NCBI RefSeq assembly: GCF_001941445.1
Contig: NZ_CP009245.1
Span: forward strand, 2,131,992-2,195,991
DNA: 64,000 nt
Source of the DNA: Corynebacterium aquilae DSM 44791
GTDB lineage: Bacteria > Actinomycetota > Actinomycetes > Mycobacteriales > Mycobacteriaceae
Direction: 5' to 3'
This document shows, piece after piece, positions 1-8,767 of the stretch (the first letter of the stretch is position 1; every line of letters starts with the position of its first letter). The notes beneath the pieces were generated by a model. The model searched no databases and was not told the DNA's origin. It saw nothing but the letters and a program-made list of their open reading frames with translations. A program made the translations under genes and the position numbers.

Positions 1-287
1 TCGTCGCCCACGTCGAGGCCCGCGACATCCCCGCCATGTTCGGCAACCCCGAGTACTACATCGGCTATGACAACCCCAAGGTCCAACAGCTGTTGAAGCA
101 AGCCGGCGAAAGCGACGAAGTCGGCAACATGAAAGCCGCCGTCGACCAGATCATGGAAGACGCCGCCGCCGACACCCTGTTCAACCTGCCCAACATCGTG
201 GTCACCGATCCCGGCATCACCGGCGTCGACGCCAACAGCGTGGTGCAGGAACTCAAACTGGCCACCATGGAAAAGAAGGACAAGTAA
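1..287 (+). CDS. ABC transporter substrate-binding protein (peptide/nickel type), C-terminal fragment
   Basis: The reading frame is open from base 3 and ends with TAA at 285-287, so only the last ~94 residues of a protein that starts before the window are visible. The fragment shows a typical binding-protein end: a helix rich in Asp and Lys, then a phrase reading DAAADTLFNLPNIVVTDPG that resembles the C-terminal lobe of DppA/OppA proteins. The assignment rests mainly on context. The ATG of a DppB-like permease begins at base 288, directly after the stop, and further permease and ATPase genes follow with overlaps. It would be the extracytoplasmic, probably lipid-anchored receptor of that importer. 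The substrate cannot be told. Confidence 0.75.
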   Translation, partial: VAHVEARDIPAMFGNPEYYIGYDNPKVQQLLKQAGESDEVGNMKAAVDQIMEDAAADTLFNLPNIVVTDPGITGVDANSVVQELKLATMEKKDK

Positions 288-1232
288 ATGGCTGCACGAA
301 TCCTTCGCCACATCCTGCGCTACGCCATCACCATTTTCCTGGCCAGCGTGGCCATCTTCTTCATGCTGCGCATCGTCCCCGGTGATCCCGCAGAAATCGC
401 CCTCGGGGTGAACGCGACCGAAGAAACCCTGGCTGCCAAACGCGCAGAGCTCGGCACCGACCGGCCCCTGCTGGCCCAATACGCCGACTGGATCAAAGGC
501 CTATTCACCGGTGACTTCGGTATCTCCCTGACCAGCGGGGCCGACATTTCCCCGCTGGTTATCGACCGCATGCAAGTCTCGCTGATCCTGGTGGGATGCG
601 GCATGCTGCTCTCCCTGGCGATCGCGATCCCCCTGGGTACCTGGGCCGCCTACCGCGCCAAGAAGACCGACGGCCACCTCATCACCGCCGCCAGCCAGGT
701 CGGCATCGCAATCCCCAGCTTCCTGGCAGGTATTTTGCTGGTCACCGTGTTCGCGGTGAAACTGGGCTGGCTGCCCGCCAACGGCTGGGTCCCCTTCAGC
801 CACTCCCCCAGCGAATTTATCGCCCGCCTGATCCTGCCCGTACTGGCACTGTCGGCGGTGCAAGGCGCCATCATGACCCGCTACGTGCGCTCCGCCGTGC
901 TGGACATCCTGAGCGAAAACTTCATGCGCACCGCGCGCGCCAAAGGCATGTCCGTAGCCCAAGCACTCCGCGTGCACGGCCTGCGCAACGCGGCACTGCC
1001 CGTGGTGACCGTCGTCGGTGTCCAACTGGCCACCGTCATCGTCGGCGCCGTCGTCATCGAGCGCGTCTTCGTGCTGCCCGGCCTGGGCACCATGCTGCTC
1101 GACGCCGTCACCAACCGCGACCTGCCCACCGTCCAAACCATCGTGATGGTGCTGGTCCTATTCACCCTGATCGTCAACCTCATCGTTGACCTGGCCTATG
1201 TAGTGCTCGACCCAAGGATGCGTGCCCGATGA
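288..1232 (+). CDS. ABC transporter permease, DppB/NikB type
   Basis: A 314-residue inner-membrane permease of the peptide/nickel importer family. It opens with a membrane helix followed by the VPGDP motif (~30-34) typical of DppB-type subunits. A large extracytoplasmic segment and about five further helices follow. The ATPase-coupling (EAA) loop is visible as ARAKGMSVAQALRVHGLRNA (~216-235). The length is normal for the family. Its ATG lies immediately after the upstream stop, and its own end overlaps the next gene by four bases (ATGA), so translation is coupled within one operon. It should form the translocation pore with the next gene product. Confidence 0.92.
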   Translation: MAARILRHILRYAITIFLASVAIFFMLRIVPGDPAEIALGVNATEETLAAKRAELGTDRPLLAQYADWIKGLFTGDFGISLTSGADISPLVIDRMQVSLILVGCGMLLSLAIAIPLGTWAAYRAKKTDGHLITAASQVGIAIPSFLAGILLVTVFAVKLGWLPANGWVPFSHSPSEFIARLILPVLALSAVQGAIMTRYVRSAVLDILSENFMRTARAKGMSVAQALRVHGLRNAALPVVTVVGVQLATVIVGAVVIERVFVLPGLGTMLLDAVTNRDLPTVQTIVMVLVLFTLIVNLIVDLAYVVLDPRMRAR

Positions 1233-2110
1233 GCCACAACACCCCCACCCCAGCTGAAACCACCAGCACCGACACCACGGCTCGCAGCAGTACGCGACGC
1301 ATGCCACTATCCGGCATCATCGGCGCCATCATCGTGGCGTGCGTCATCCTTATCGCCCTGGTCAGCTTCATCTGGACCCCCTACGATCCGCTGCACGCTA
1401 TCGCTGCCGACCGCCTGCAAGGCTCCAGCCTGCACCACCTTCTCGGCACCGACCGCTATGGCCGCGATGTTGCCAGCCAGCTCATGGTCGGCGCCCGTAT
1501 CTCCCTCTTTGTCGGCCTGGTCAGCGTCGGCATCGGCATGGGGATTGGTACCCCGCTCGGGGTCATTGCCGCGATGCGCCGCGGCTGGGCCGAACAAATC
1601 GTCATGCGCATCTCCGATGTGCTGCTCGCCTTCCCGGCGCTGCTCATGGCGATCGTCACCGGCGCCGTCTTCGGCGCCTCCACCTGGTCGGCCATGGTCG
1701 CCATCGGTGTGGCCACCATCCCCGGGTTCGCCCGTGTAGCCCGCGCCGGCACCCTGCAGCTGCTCAACCGCGACTTCGTCGCCGCAGCTCGCGTCGCCAA
1801 AGTCACCGGCTTCTCCCTGGCCTGGCGCCACATCCTGCCCAACATCGTCGGGCTGGTCATCGTACAAGCCTCCGTATCCTTCGCGCTGGCCATCCTCGCC
1901 GAAGCCGCCCTGTCCTTTTTGGGTCTGGGCACCCCACCGCCGGATCCCAGCTGGGGACGCATGCTGCAATCGGCACAGTCCTCCCTCGGCTCCCACCCCA
2001 CCCTGGCACTGTGGCCAGGACTGACCATCGCGCTGACCGTGCTCGGCTTCAACCTGCTCGGCGACGGCCTGCGCGACTTCTTCGACCCGAAAAATAAGGA
2101 GCGCTCGTGA
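1229..2110 (+). CDS. ABC transporter permease, DppC/NikC type
   Basis: A 293-residue partner permease. A Ser/Thr-rich cytoplasmic N-terminus precedes the first helix. The family landmark HLLGTDRYGRDVASQLMVGAR (~70-90) follows, then five helices. The coupling loop reads ARVAKVTGFSLAWRHILPN, and the C-terminal LSFLGLGTPPPDPSWG motif is characteristic of DppC/OppC. Its ATG overlaps the stop of the DppB gene (ATGA at 1229-1232), and its stop overlaps the GTG of the ATPase gene. It completes the heterodimeric channel. Confidence 0.92.
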   Translation: MSHNTPTPAETTSTDTTARSSTRRMPLSGIIGAIIVACVILIALVSFIWTPYDPLHAIAADRLQGSSLHHLLGTDRYGRDVASQLMVGARISLFVGLVSVGIGMGIGTPLGVIAAMRRGWAEQIVMRISDVLLAFPALLMAIVTGAVFGASTWSAMVAIGVATIPGFARVARAGTLQLLNRDFVAAARVAKVTGFSLAWRHILPNIVGLVIVQASVSFALAILAEAALSFLGLGTPPPDPSWGRMLQSAQSSLGSHPTLALWPGLTIALTVLGFNLLGDGLRDFFDPKNKERS

Positions 2111-3666
2111 TTGACGTCAAAAATCTCACCATCGCCGATCTCGTCCACTCCTTAAGCTTCAGCATCGCCCCCGGCGCCCGCGTCGGCCTGATCGGCGAAT
2201 CCGGCTCCGGTAAATCGCTGACCGCCCTGGCGTTGATGGGGCTGGTACCGGACAACCTGCCGGTATCGGGGTCTATCACCCTCGACGGGGAAGAACTGGT
2301 CGGCGCAAGTGACAAGCAACTGTGCAAGATCCGCGGCAAGCGGATCGCCATGGTGTTCCAGGAGCCGATGACCGCACTAGACCCGCTGATGAAGGCGGGC
2401 GCCCAGGTTGCCGGCGCGCTGAAGCTGCACGGCTTTAGTGGCGACCGCAATGCCCGGGTCGCCCAGCTTTTCCGCGACGTCTCCTTAGAGGAACGCCACA
2501 TCGACGCCTACCCGCACGAGTTGTCCGGCGGCCAACGCCAACGCGTTCTAATCGCCATGGCCTTGGCGAACGAACCCGACGTGCTGATCTGTGACGAGCC
2601 GACCACCGCGTTGGACGTGACCGTCCAAAAAGAAATCGTCGATCTCATCCTGGACGTGGTGGCCAAGCGACAGCTGGGCCTGCTGTTTATCACCCACGAT
2701 CTGGGATTGGTCAGCGAGGTCGCCGAAGAACTCATCGTGATTCAGCACGGCCGCATGGTGGAAAAAGGGCCAACCGACAAGGTGCTGCGCAACCCTTCCG
2801 CCCTGTACACCAAGGGTCTGTTGGCAGCCAGCGATCTGCACGCCCGCGATCACGACGGCCACCTGTACACGGTGACCACCGCCGCGGATGGCACCTACTC
2901 CCCCGGCGTCGCCCACGCCCGGCCCGCATTTATCCCCAAAGGGCAGCAGGTCCTGCTCAAAGCCACGGGTATTTCGAAAACCTACACCAAGGGCCTGTTG
3001 ACGAAGTCCTCGGTCAATGCGCTGGCCCCGCTGGATGTGACCTTGACGGCCGGGCAGCGTCTCGGTGTGGTCGGCGGATCCGGCTCGGGCAAAACCACCT
3101 TGTTGAAGCTGCTGGCTGGACTGGTCGAACCCACCACCGGCACCATCGAACGCCACGCCGATGTACAGGTCGTGTTCCAGGATCCTTTCGACTCGCTGGA
3201 TCCGCGCCGCACGATCGGCGACTCGGTGGGCGAACCGCTGTTGGCGACCTCGGCTGCGGATCGTGCCCGTCGCGTCCGCGAGGTTCTCGACGAGGTCGGT
3301 ATTGCCTCGGATGCGGTCGCACGCTACCCGCACGAGTTTTCCGGCGGCCAGCGCCAGCGCATCTCGCTCGCCCGCGCACTGACGGTCACCCCGAAGGTGC
3401 TTCTGGCAGATGAGCCGGTCAGCGCCCTGGATGTGTCAGTGCGCGCCCAGGTGATGAACCTGCTGGCGGATCTGGCCGGCGAGTACGAGTTCTCCTTGCT
3501 GTTTGTCTCCCACGACTTGGCGGTGGTGCGCCAGCTGTGCGAGGACGTCCTGGTGATGGACAACGGCGAAGTCGTCGAGCACGGACTGGTCAAGGACGTT
3601 TTCGATGCGCCCGCAACGGAGTACACCCAGCGGCTTCTCGCTGCAGTTCCCAGGATTGTGCTGTAA
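2107..3666 (+). CDS. ABC transporter ATP-binding protein, two fused nucleotide-binding domains (DppD-DppF type)
   Basis: A 519-residue cytoplasmic motor with two complete ATPase domains in one chain. Domain 1 has Walker A GESGSGKS (~30-37), signature LSGGQRQR (~139-146) and Walker B with DEP (~163-165). Domain 2 has GGSGSGKT (~323-330), FSGGQRQR (~411-418) and ADEP. Opp-type systems usually carry DppD and DppF separately, but the fusion is common in actinobacteria. The start is GTG at 2107, six bases after AAGGAG and overlapping the upstream stop. A linker of ~40 residues (245-285) lies between the domains. It is the last gene of the operon and is followed by a hairpin terminator. Confidence 0.93.
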   Translation: MIDVKNLTIADLVHSLSFSIAPGARVGLIGESGSGKSLTALALMGLVPDNLPVSGSITLDGEELVGASDKQLCKIRGKRIAMVFQEPMTALDPLMKAGAQVAGALKLHGFSGDRNARVAQLFRDVSLEERHIDAYPHELSGGQRQRVLIAMALANEPDVLICDEPTTALDVTVQKEIVDLILDVVAKRQLGLLFITHDLGLVSEVAEELIVIQHGRMVEKGPTDKVLRNPSALYTKGLLAASDLHARDHDGHLYTVTTAADGTYSPGVAHARPAFIPKGQQVLLKATGISKTYTKGLLTKSSVNALAPLDVTLTAGQRLGVVGGSGSGKTTLLKLLAGLVEPTTGTIERHADVQVVFQDPFDSLDPRRTIGDSVGEPLLATSAADRARRVREVLDEVGIASDAVARYPHEFSGGQRQRISLARALTVTPKVLLADEPVSALDVSVRAQVMNLLADLAGEYEFSLLFVSHDLAVVRQLCEDVLVMDNGEVVEHGLVKDVFDAPATEYTQRLLAAVPRIVL

Positions 3667-3689
3667 CTGCGACTGCTTTGTTCTGACAG

Positions 3690-3724
3690 CCCCGTCCACC
3701 GTGCTCGGTGGGCGGGGTTGTTGG
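3690..3724 (+). terminator. Hairpin terminator after the ABC importer operon
   Basis: An 11-base arm at 3690-3700 pairs with 3707-3717 (one G-U pair) around a 6-base loop, followed by a T/G-rich stretch. It starts 24 bases after the stop of the ATPase gene. Confidence 0.7.
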
Positions 3725-3840
3725 GTTGTAGCGTGCGTGTCTTTCTTTGCGCGACATGCCAAGCCGGTAAAAGGGTCACAGTTTGGCCACGGCTTGGGTT
3801 GTCGTGCGTGCCGTGCCGGGGGTGCGGGGCGCAATCGCCC

Positions 3841-3846
3841 TAGAAT
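3841..3846 (+). promoter_or_regulatory. -10 box (TAGAAT), suggesting a leaderless transcript
   Basis: TAGAAT ends eight bases before the in-frame GTG at 3855, so transcription would start at or next to the start codon. No convincing -35 box or ribosome binding site is visible. Leaderless genes are common in actinobacteria. This decides the start chosen for the next gene. Confidence 0.45.
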
Positions 3847-3854
3847 CCTTCCCC

Positions 3855-4859
3855 GTGACTTCCACGCCTAGAGATGATGCTGCAGAAACCGGAACGCTTG
3901 ATTCCGGTACTTTTCGTGCAGCCTATGGCGCGGAGTTTATTTCTTTAACGGGTGGTACGAGTACCACGGGAACCTGGCGGGCCCAGTCCTTTCCGTGGCG
4001 CGCCTCGGAAGCAGAAGCCGAGGCTCAGCGCAGAAGTTTCCAGACCGGGCGGCACGCCAAACTGGAGGTAGTCTCCCCGGACGCTGCGGGAAATCCCCCA
4101 GAGCCAGCCACCCAGGCCCAGGCCCTGGCGGCGGATTTCGGTCCGGCTGCTCGCCCAGAGCCCCGCGCCGTCGCCTCCGAGGACAAGGCAGAACCGAGTG
4201 CGCCGGATCTGCCCGCTGATTCCGCTCCAACCGACTATCCGCAGCCGCGCGCGGTGTCTGGCCCACTGTTTTCTACTGCCGCGGTCGCGGCCGCTGCCCG
4301 GCGCAGCGTGGACGATTGCACCAGCACGTCCCCGCGCACCGTGGTGCTGGATGATTGTGTGCTGGCTAGTGTGTCTGGCGCTGAGGTAGCTAAGCCTTTT
4401 GCTGCGCGTAAGCAAAGCGGCGCGGATGCGCCAGCAGACGCGACTTCGCGACATGCCGAGGATGGTGCGACTGCGGCTGCTGTTGCGCCCTTGGTGCCCC
4501 CGGTGGCTCCGCGTACCACTCCCCGCATTCATTCGGATTCTTCCGGTAGCCACCGGCGGCGGGCTGGCAATCGCCACCCTTGTTCGGGGTATGCGGATTC
4601 CTTTTTCGCGCTGTGGGCGGTGCCCACCGGTGAGGAAAACGCGTTGCTGCGTCCTAGCCGGCTGCGACAAATGCGTCGGTGGTTCGTGGCGCTGCTGGTC
4701 GCCACGGTGTTGGCGACGATCGGGGTGGTGCTGATGGTGGCTGGGGTTGTTGAAGATGTGCAGCAGTGGGTTCGTATTGGCGGGGTCGCTGCGGCGACTG
4801 CGCTGGTGGTGGCCTGTTTGGCCGAGGTCACACTACGTCCTGCGAAGGGGGCTTGCTGA
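3855..4859 (+). CDS. Unrecognised protein with C-terminal membrane hairpin
   Basis: 334 residues if translated from the GTG at 3855; an upstream ATG at 3783 lacks a ribosome site. The first ~235 residues are soluble-looking, rich in Ala, Pro, Glu and Ser, and probably disordered. A short conserved-looking stretch (YADSFFALW, then RPSRLRQMRRW) precedes two membrane helices near the C-terminus. The topology would be a long cytoplasmic domain anchored by a C-terminal hairpin. Its stop overlaps the ATG of the next gene (TGATG), so the two are co-translated. The layout vaguely recalls actinobacterial divisome membrane proteins, but I cannot support a function. Codons here favour G and T at the third position, unlike the preceding ABC genes. 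Confidence 0.6.
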   Translation: MTSTPRDDAAETGTLDSGTFRAAYGAEFISLTGGTSTTGTWRAQSFPWRASEAEAEAQRRSFQTGRHAKLEVVSPDAAGNPPEPATQAQALAADFGPAARPEPRAVASEDKAEPSAPDLPADSAPTDYPQPRAVSGPLFSTAAVAAAARRSVDDCTSTSPRTVVLDDCVLASVSGAEVAKPFAARKQSGADAPADATSRHAEDGATAAAVAPLVPPVAPRTTPRIHSDSSGSHRRRAGNRHPCSGYADSFFALWAVPTGEENALLRPSRLRQMRRWFVALLVATVLATIGVVLMVAGVVEDVQQWVRIGGVAAATALVVACLAEVTLRPAKGAC

Positions 4860-5368
4860 TGGTGTACGTGTTGTTGGCTTTGGTGGTGTGGGCGGCAATT
4901 TTGGGCCGCACGATTCAGGTGTGGGGTGCGTGGGGTGTGGCCCGCGGGCGGGCCCGGGTGCGGGCTCAAGAGCTTGGTCTTGCTCCGGGGGCGCTGCGTG
5001 GCGATGTGGAGGATGTGCCGTGTGCTGCCGAGGTGCGGGTGGAAAAGAGTCGCGCGTTGGCTAGCTATGTGGCCGGTAGGAAGGCTGCCGATATTTCCGA
5101 GTTCGAGTTTTTCTTGATCCGCCAGGATGTGCGGCGGCGGAAGGAGTCGTGGCGGATGGCTGCGGCTGCTTCGTGGGTGGGCGTTGCGGTGGCCGCGGTG
5201 GAGGCTTTTGTGCAGCAGTCGGTTGCGGTGGGCTTGTTGGCGGCGCTGGTGTTGTTGGTGGCTGTGGTGACTACGGTGGCTGCCCGCAGTTTGCAGGACA
5301 TGCACGACACGGTTGCTTTGGTTAGCGCTGTGCCGGCTGCTGGGCGCGAGGGCGTGGTGCAGGAGTAG
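4859..5368 (+). CDS. Unrecognised membrane protein
   Basis: 169 residues from the ATG at 4859, which overlaps the previous stop by one base. An N-terminal membrane helix (MVYVLLALVVWAAILG) is followed by a ~90-residue charged region rich in Arg and Glu, then a helical pair (~105-150) and a short tail. It is organised as a mirror image of its neighbour, which has its helices at the C-terminus. The overlap suggests the two proteins act together in the membrane. I do not recognise the family. No terminator is evident between it and the following DoxX-like gene. Confidence 0.6.
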   Translation: MVYVLLALVVWAAILGRTIQVWGAWGVARGRARVRAQELGLAPGALRGDVEDVPCAAEVRVEKSRALASYVAGRKAADISEFEFFLIRQDVRRRKESWRMAAAASWVGVAVAAVEAFVQQSVAVGLLAALVLLVAVVTTVAARSLQDMHDTVALVSAVPAAGREGVVQE

Positions 5369-5463
5369 CCTTGGGGTCTTAAGGCCAGCTTGTGGTCCCT
5401 GCGCGCTGGTATGTGCTGCGTGGCGGGCTGTAGGCGTTGATTGTTGTGAAAGGTTGATTGTTT

Positions 5464-5856
5464 GTGAATCTCCCACCGGTTTCTCGTCGCGTGTTTGCGC
5501 GTCATCATTTGTTGGCGGCGCTTTTTGGTTTCGCTGGGGTGCAGCATTTTCGCAAGCCCGAGCCTTTTGACACGTTGGTGCCTGCGAAGTTGCCGGGTTC
5601 GGCGCGGGCGTGGACTTATGGTTCTGGGGTGGCGGAGTTGGCCACTGCTGCGGCGTTGGTGGTGCCGAAGACTCGTCGGTTGGGCGGCTGGATGACGGTG
5701 GTGTTGATGTTGGGGGTGTGGCCGGGCAATTTCCAGATGGTGGCGAATTGGCGGGATAAGTCGCTGCCTTTGCGGGTGTTGTCGTGGGCGCGTTTGCCCT
5801 TGCAGTTGCCGTTGATTGTGGGTGGCTGGAAGATCGCCCACGAGGACAAGTCCTAG
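5464..5856 (+). CDS. DoxX-like family membrane protein
   Basis: About 130 residues with four hydrophobic helices. It starts at GTG 5464 (ten bases after AAAGG) or at TTG 5458. The sequence has the DoxX layout: a first helix ending in FAGVQHFRKPE, a turn with LPG, a second helix beginning YGSGVAELATAAAL, a third with GGWMTVVLML, and a final helix after PLRV. DoxX-family proteins are small integral membrane proteins, some linked to thiol or redox homeostasis. The specific role is unknown. It lies 95 bases after the previous gene and may be transcribed with it. Confidence 0.7.
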   Translation: MNLPPVSRRVFARHHLLAALFGFAGVQHFRKPEPFDTLVPAKLPGSARAWTYGSGVAELATAAALVVPKTRRLGGWMTVVLMLGVWPGNFQMVANWRDKSLPLRVLSWARLPLQLPLIVGGWKIAHEDKS

Positions 5857-5964
5857 TTTTTCTTGACTTGGGTATCAAACACCGGCTGCCCGGCTAATTG
5901 GGCTGGGGGCTCGGGGTGCTCGGCGGTGGTGAGCTGTGTAGGTCTGCTCGGTGTGGGTATGGCA

Positions 5965-6006
5965 GTGCCCCAGCGCCTGCGGGTTGACCCTAGGGCGCTG
6001 GGGCAC
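5965..6006. terminator. Bidirectional hairpin between convergent genes
   Basis: A perfect 13-base inverted repeat (arms 5965-5977 and 5994-6006, 16-base loop) lies between the converging DoxX-like and peptidase genes. It lacks a long T tract, but its position and stem strength suit a shared terminator. Confidence 0.65.
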
Positions 6007-6035
6007 GGTGTTTGTGGCCGGGGTGTGGGCTGGAT

Positions 6036-7253
6036 TTAGTGGTCGGCGATGAGTTCGAGTAGCCGGGTGAGGATTCCGGCGCCGTTTTCGGCGATACCGT
6101 TGTGTTGGTATTGGTTGGTGACGTGGGGGCGTAGGTCGCGGAACATCGCGGCGGTGTTCATGGAGTGCTCGTAGGGCACGAAGATGTCGTCGAGGTAGAC
6201 GGCGGCGGCCGCTGTCGCTGGGGTGTTGGCGAGTGCGTCCGGGTGGTACAGGGCGGGCCAGTCGGCTTTGGCGGCCAGCGTTTCGGCTTGGTCTTTGAAG
6301 GGGATCAGGGCGGGGTCTTCGTCGAACATCCAGGGGTAGATGTGTTCGCCGGTGAGGTAGGTGCCGCCGTTTTCGGCGAAGCAGTCGAATTCTTCGCGGA
6401 TGCGGTGGGCTGACCAGTTGGTGGCGTAGCCTTCGGCGTAGATGGATTCGTGCATGACGGCGTAGAGGGGTGCGTGGGCGAAGCTGACGCGTTGTCCGAC
6501 GTTGTGGAGGAAGTCGCCGCGGAGTTTCTTTTCGCCTTTGACGGTGACGAAGGGTTCTTCAAGCAGGTGCGCAAGGGTGGCGAATCCGGCGCCGCGACCG
6601 AGTTCGATGCCGATGGTGCGAAAGCGCCGGCTGCTGAGCCTTTCGCCGGTGCTGAGGCGTTCGTCGCTGTTGTCGAGGTGGTCGATGATTTCGGCGATGC
6701 GGTCGGCGGCCCAGGGCACTTGGTGGTTGAAGGTGTCGTGGCGTTTTTTCAGTTTGGTGTAGGTCGCCCGGTAGATGTCGTCGATGTGGACGCCGACGGC
6801 GGGCAGTCCCCCGGTCAGTAGTGCCTTGTCGACGCTGTTGGGGTGTTTGCTTAGGTAAGTGGTGATGCAGAAGCCGCCGTAGGATTGCCCGAACAGGCTG
6901 ACGGTGTCGAGGCCTAGGGCTTGGCGGAATTTTTCGCAGTCTTCGACGATGGCGTCGGCGCGGTAGTTTTCCAGCTCGGTGGCGGTGGCGGGGTTGATGG
7001 CGTCGATGCGGCCGGAGTTGCCGGTGCCGCGTTGGTCGAGCAAGAGCACGCGGTGGCGTTCGAGGAGTTTTTTCAGCCAGCCGCCGATGGCGGTGGGCCG
7101 GGGGCTGGGGTGTCCGGGCCCGCCTTGGAGGAAGATGACTAGTGGGGCGTTGTCGTTGCCGTCGGCGAAGATTTCGCGGGCGAAGATCCCGTCGAGGGTG
7201 TGGGAGGAGATGGTGTGCCCGAGCATGCGGGTGGTGGTGGTTGTCAGTGGCAT
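6036..7253 (-). CDS. Alpha/beta hydrolase, proline iminopeptidase-like (peptidase family S33)
   Basis: 405 residues from the ATG at 7253; a longer frame to 7454 exists, but its extra residues look non-coding. S33 landmarks are clear: the oxyanion-hole strand LQGGPG (~42-47), DQRGTGNSG (~73-81), and the nucleophile elbow GQSYGG with Ser124. The cap region and the C-terminal His-containing end (QHNGIAENG) follow. Such enzymes release N-terminal proline or other residues from peptides in the cytoplasm. No signal peptide is seen. The gene stands alone, with a hairpin downstream. The substrate could differ from Pro-peptides, since S33 also includes tripeptidyl peptidases and esterases. Confidence 0.85.
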   Translation of the reverse strand: MPLTTTTTRMLGHTISSHTLDGIFAREIFADGNDNAPLVIFLQGGPGHPSPRPTAIGGWLKKLLERHRVLLLDQRGTGNSGRIDAINPATATELENYRADAIVEDCEKFRQALGLDTVSLFGQSYGGFCITTYLSKHPNSVDKALLTGGLPAVGVHIDDIYRATYTKLKKRHDTFNHQVPWAADRIAEIIDHLDNSDERLSTGERLSSRRFRTIGIELGRGAGFATLAHLLEEPFVTVKGEKKLRGDFLHNVGQRVSFAHAPLYAVMHESIYAEGYATNWSAHRIREEFDCFAENGGTYLTGEHIYPWMFDEDPALIPFKDQAETLAAKADWPALYHPDALANTPATAAAAVYLDDIFVPYEHSMNTAAMFRDLRPHVTNQYQHNGIAENGAGILTRLLELIADH

Positions 7254-7573
7254 AGGTTCCACTGTAGTGAGTGGGGTGGGTGGAGGTGGTGTGCCCGGGA
7301 GGGAAGCTGGCCGGGCGGGCCGGCGTGTGGGTGATGGCAGCGCCACACCTTTGCGAGTATGAGCTTGGCCACATTTTGCATTTTTACCCCCCTTTGAGGG
7401 GTTTTTCGCATCATCGGAGGCGAATGGCCCGCGCGCAAATGACACCACTGTCATTCACAGCAAGCACTTGCCGAACACTTAAACTTCTCTCATATTAGTC
7501 TAAGAAATAGCGTTTTCCTGGCACCGCGCTGAAGGGATAAAAAGCCCTAAAAAAAGGGGGCAAAATACGACAA

Positions 7574-7620
7574 AAAGACCCCTTGGAAAAAAGTTTTAAT
7601 TCTTTTCCCAAGGGGTCTTT
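7574..7620 (-). terminator. Distal hairpin of a tandem terminator downstream of the pilus genes
   Basis: A perfect 13-base inverted repeat (7574-7586 with 7608-7620, A/T-rich loop). Read leftward it is followed by TTTTTG, a U tract suited to terminating transcripts coming from the pilin gene. Confidence 0.7.
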
Positions 7621-7671
7621 AAAGGCGCCATTTATTTATGCATTTTGCCTTGCGGCTTTTATGGCGCCTTT
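7621..7671 (-). terminator. Proximal hairpin of a tandem terminator downstream of the pilus genes
   Basis: An 11-base perfect inverted repeat (7621-7631 with 7661-7671) around a ~29-base loop, directly abutting the second hairpin. Together they form a double terminator ~95 bases beyond the pilin stop. Confidence 0.6.
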
Positions 7672-7766
7672 TTCTGAAGAAGAAATACGCCCGTTGTGTC
7701 ACGGACCGGCGCCCCTGACACCGCCGATTCAACCGGGGTGTCTTTCAAGGGTGCGAGAGGCTAGTT

Positions 7767-8729
7767 TTAGGCCTCGTCGGTCTTACGGCGACGGCTAGCC
7801 AGGAAGATACCGCCGATCACCAGCAGGGAGCCAGCAATCACGACACCGATGACGGAGGCACCGGTGGAGGCGAGGGACTCACGCACACGACGCGGAACGC
7901 TCTTTTCAGCTTCCGGGGTGTTCGGGGTCTTACGCTGCACGTTTTCCTCACCCGGGGTGCCCGGACGATCCGTGGTGGTCGTCTTGGTGGTGGTCGTGCG
8001 GGTGACGGTTTCCTCGTCGGGCAGACGCGGCGTGGTGGTCTTCGTCTTGGTGGACGGAGTGGTCGTCACGGTGGTCTTCGACGGGGTGGGCTTGGTGGAG
8101 GTCGGCTTGGTCGGAGTGGTGGTCTTCGACGGGGTCGGCTCCGGGCCAGGACCCGGCACCGGCGGCGGCGGAGTGTGATCCGGGTAGGTCGGACGCGGCT
8201 GGTTCTTCGCCTTCACGGAGACGTCATAGTTCCAGGCAGTGCCCTCCGGGTTACCGGTGGGAAGGGTGATCACGAAGGGGGCGGAGTTCACGTACTCACC
8301 ATCAACGGTGGTCGGCTCCAGCTCCACGACGTAGTACACGCCACGCGCCAGGTTGGTGGCAGTAGCCTCACCATCAGCGTTGGTGGTGATGTCAATGGGA
8401 GAACCCACGAACGGGCCACGAGCGGCGTCAGCAACCTTCAGATCGAAAGCCTTCTGCCAGTTCTCAGTGGTGGACAGGTCGAAACCCTCCAGGCGCTGCA
8501 GACGGAACTGCACGCCAGCAACCGGACGATCGCCACTAACCTTCTTAATAATCTTCAGATTAATGGTGCGGTTCATGTCGATGGCTGCAACGTTCAGCTT
8601 CGAGGCATCGACGCTGACACCACTAACGACCTTTTCAGTATCTGCCATCGCGCTCGGCGAGACAGACAACATCGCAGCGGCGGTCGCGGCAGCCAAAACT
8701 GCCGAACGCCATTTCTTTCCATGAGTCAT
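7767..8729 (-). CDS. SpaA-type pilin / LPXTG-like cell-wall-anchored surface protein
   Basis: 320 residues from the ATG at 8729 (GAAAGGA ten bases upstream; an ATG at 8741 is possible but abuts that site). A signal peptide ends near AMA-D (~29). One Cna-B/pilin-like domain (~35-178) has the isopeptide-type strand INLKIIKK (~56-63), an E-box-like YVVELEP with Glu136, and a pilin-motif-like WNYDVSVKAKNQ (166-177) in which Lys175 aligns with the polymerising lysine, although the usual YPK reads KAK. A Pro/Thr/Lys stalk (~178-280) follows. The C-terminus has the sorting signal LASTG (286-290), a hydrophobic helix and RRRK. A class C sortase gene sits directly upstream. It is unusually small for a major pilin. 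Confidence 0.85.
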   Translation of the reverse strand: MTHGKKWRSAVLAAATAAAMLSVSPSAMADTEKVVSGVSVDASKLNVAAIDMNRTINLKIIKKVSGDRPVAGVQFRLQRLEGFDLSTTENWQKAFDLKVADAARGPFVGSPIDITTNADGEATATNLARGVYYVVELEPTTVDGEYVNSAPFVITLPTGNPEGTAWNYDVSVKAKNQPRPTYPDHTPPPPVPGPGPEPTPSKTTTPTKPTSTKPTPSKTTVTTTPSTKTKTTTPRLPDEETVTRTTTTKTTTTDRPGTPGEENVQRKTPNTPEAEKSVPRRVRESLASTGASVIGVVIAGSLLVIGGIFLASRRRKTDEA

Positions 8730-8767
8730 TCCTGAACTCATCCTTTCATTTCCCACCGACGGGTTTT

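Larger units (their letters stand above)
7254..7766. other. Intergenic region of 513 bases
   Basis: It separates two minus-strand genes. It holds the presumed promoter of the S33 peptidase, a short C4-G4 hairpin followed by five T at 7386-7406 (plus-strand sense), an A-rich stretch near 7540-7575, and the two tandem hairpins listed separately. I see no convincing gene in it. Confidence 0.5.

Noticed and set aside
7490-7508. DtxR-like site TTAGTCTAA upstream of the S33 peptidase
   Set aside because: The 9-base core fits but the flanks do not, and no iron-related gene is adjacent.
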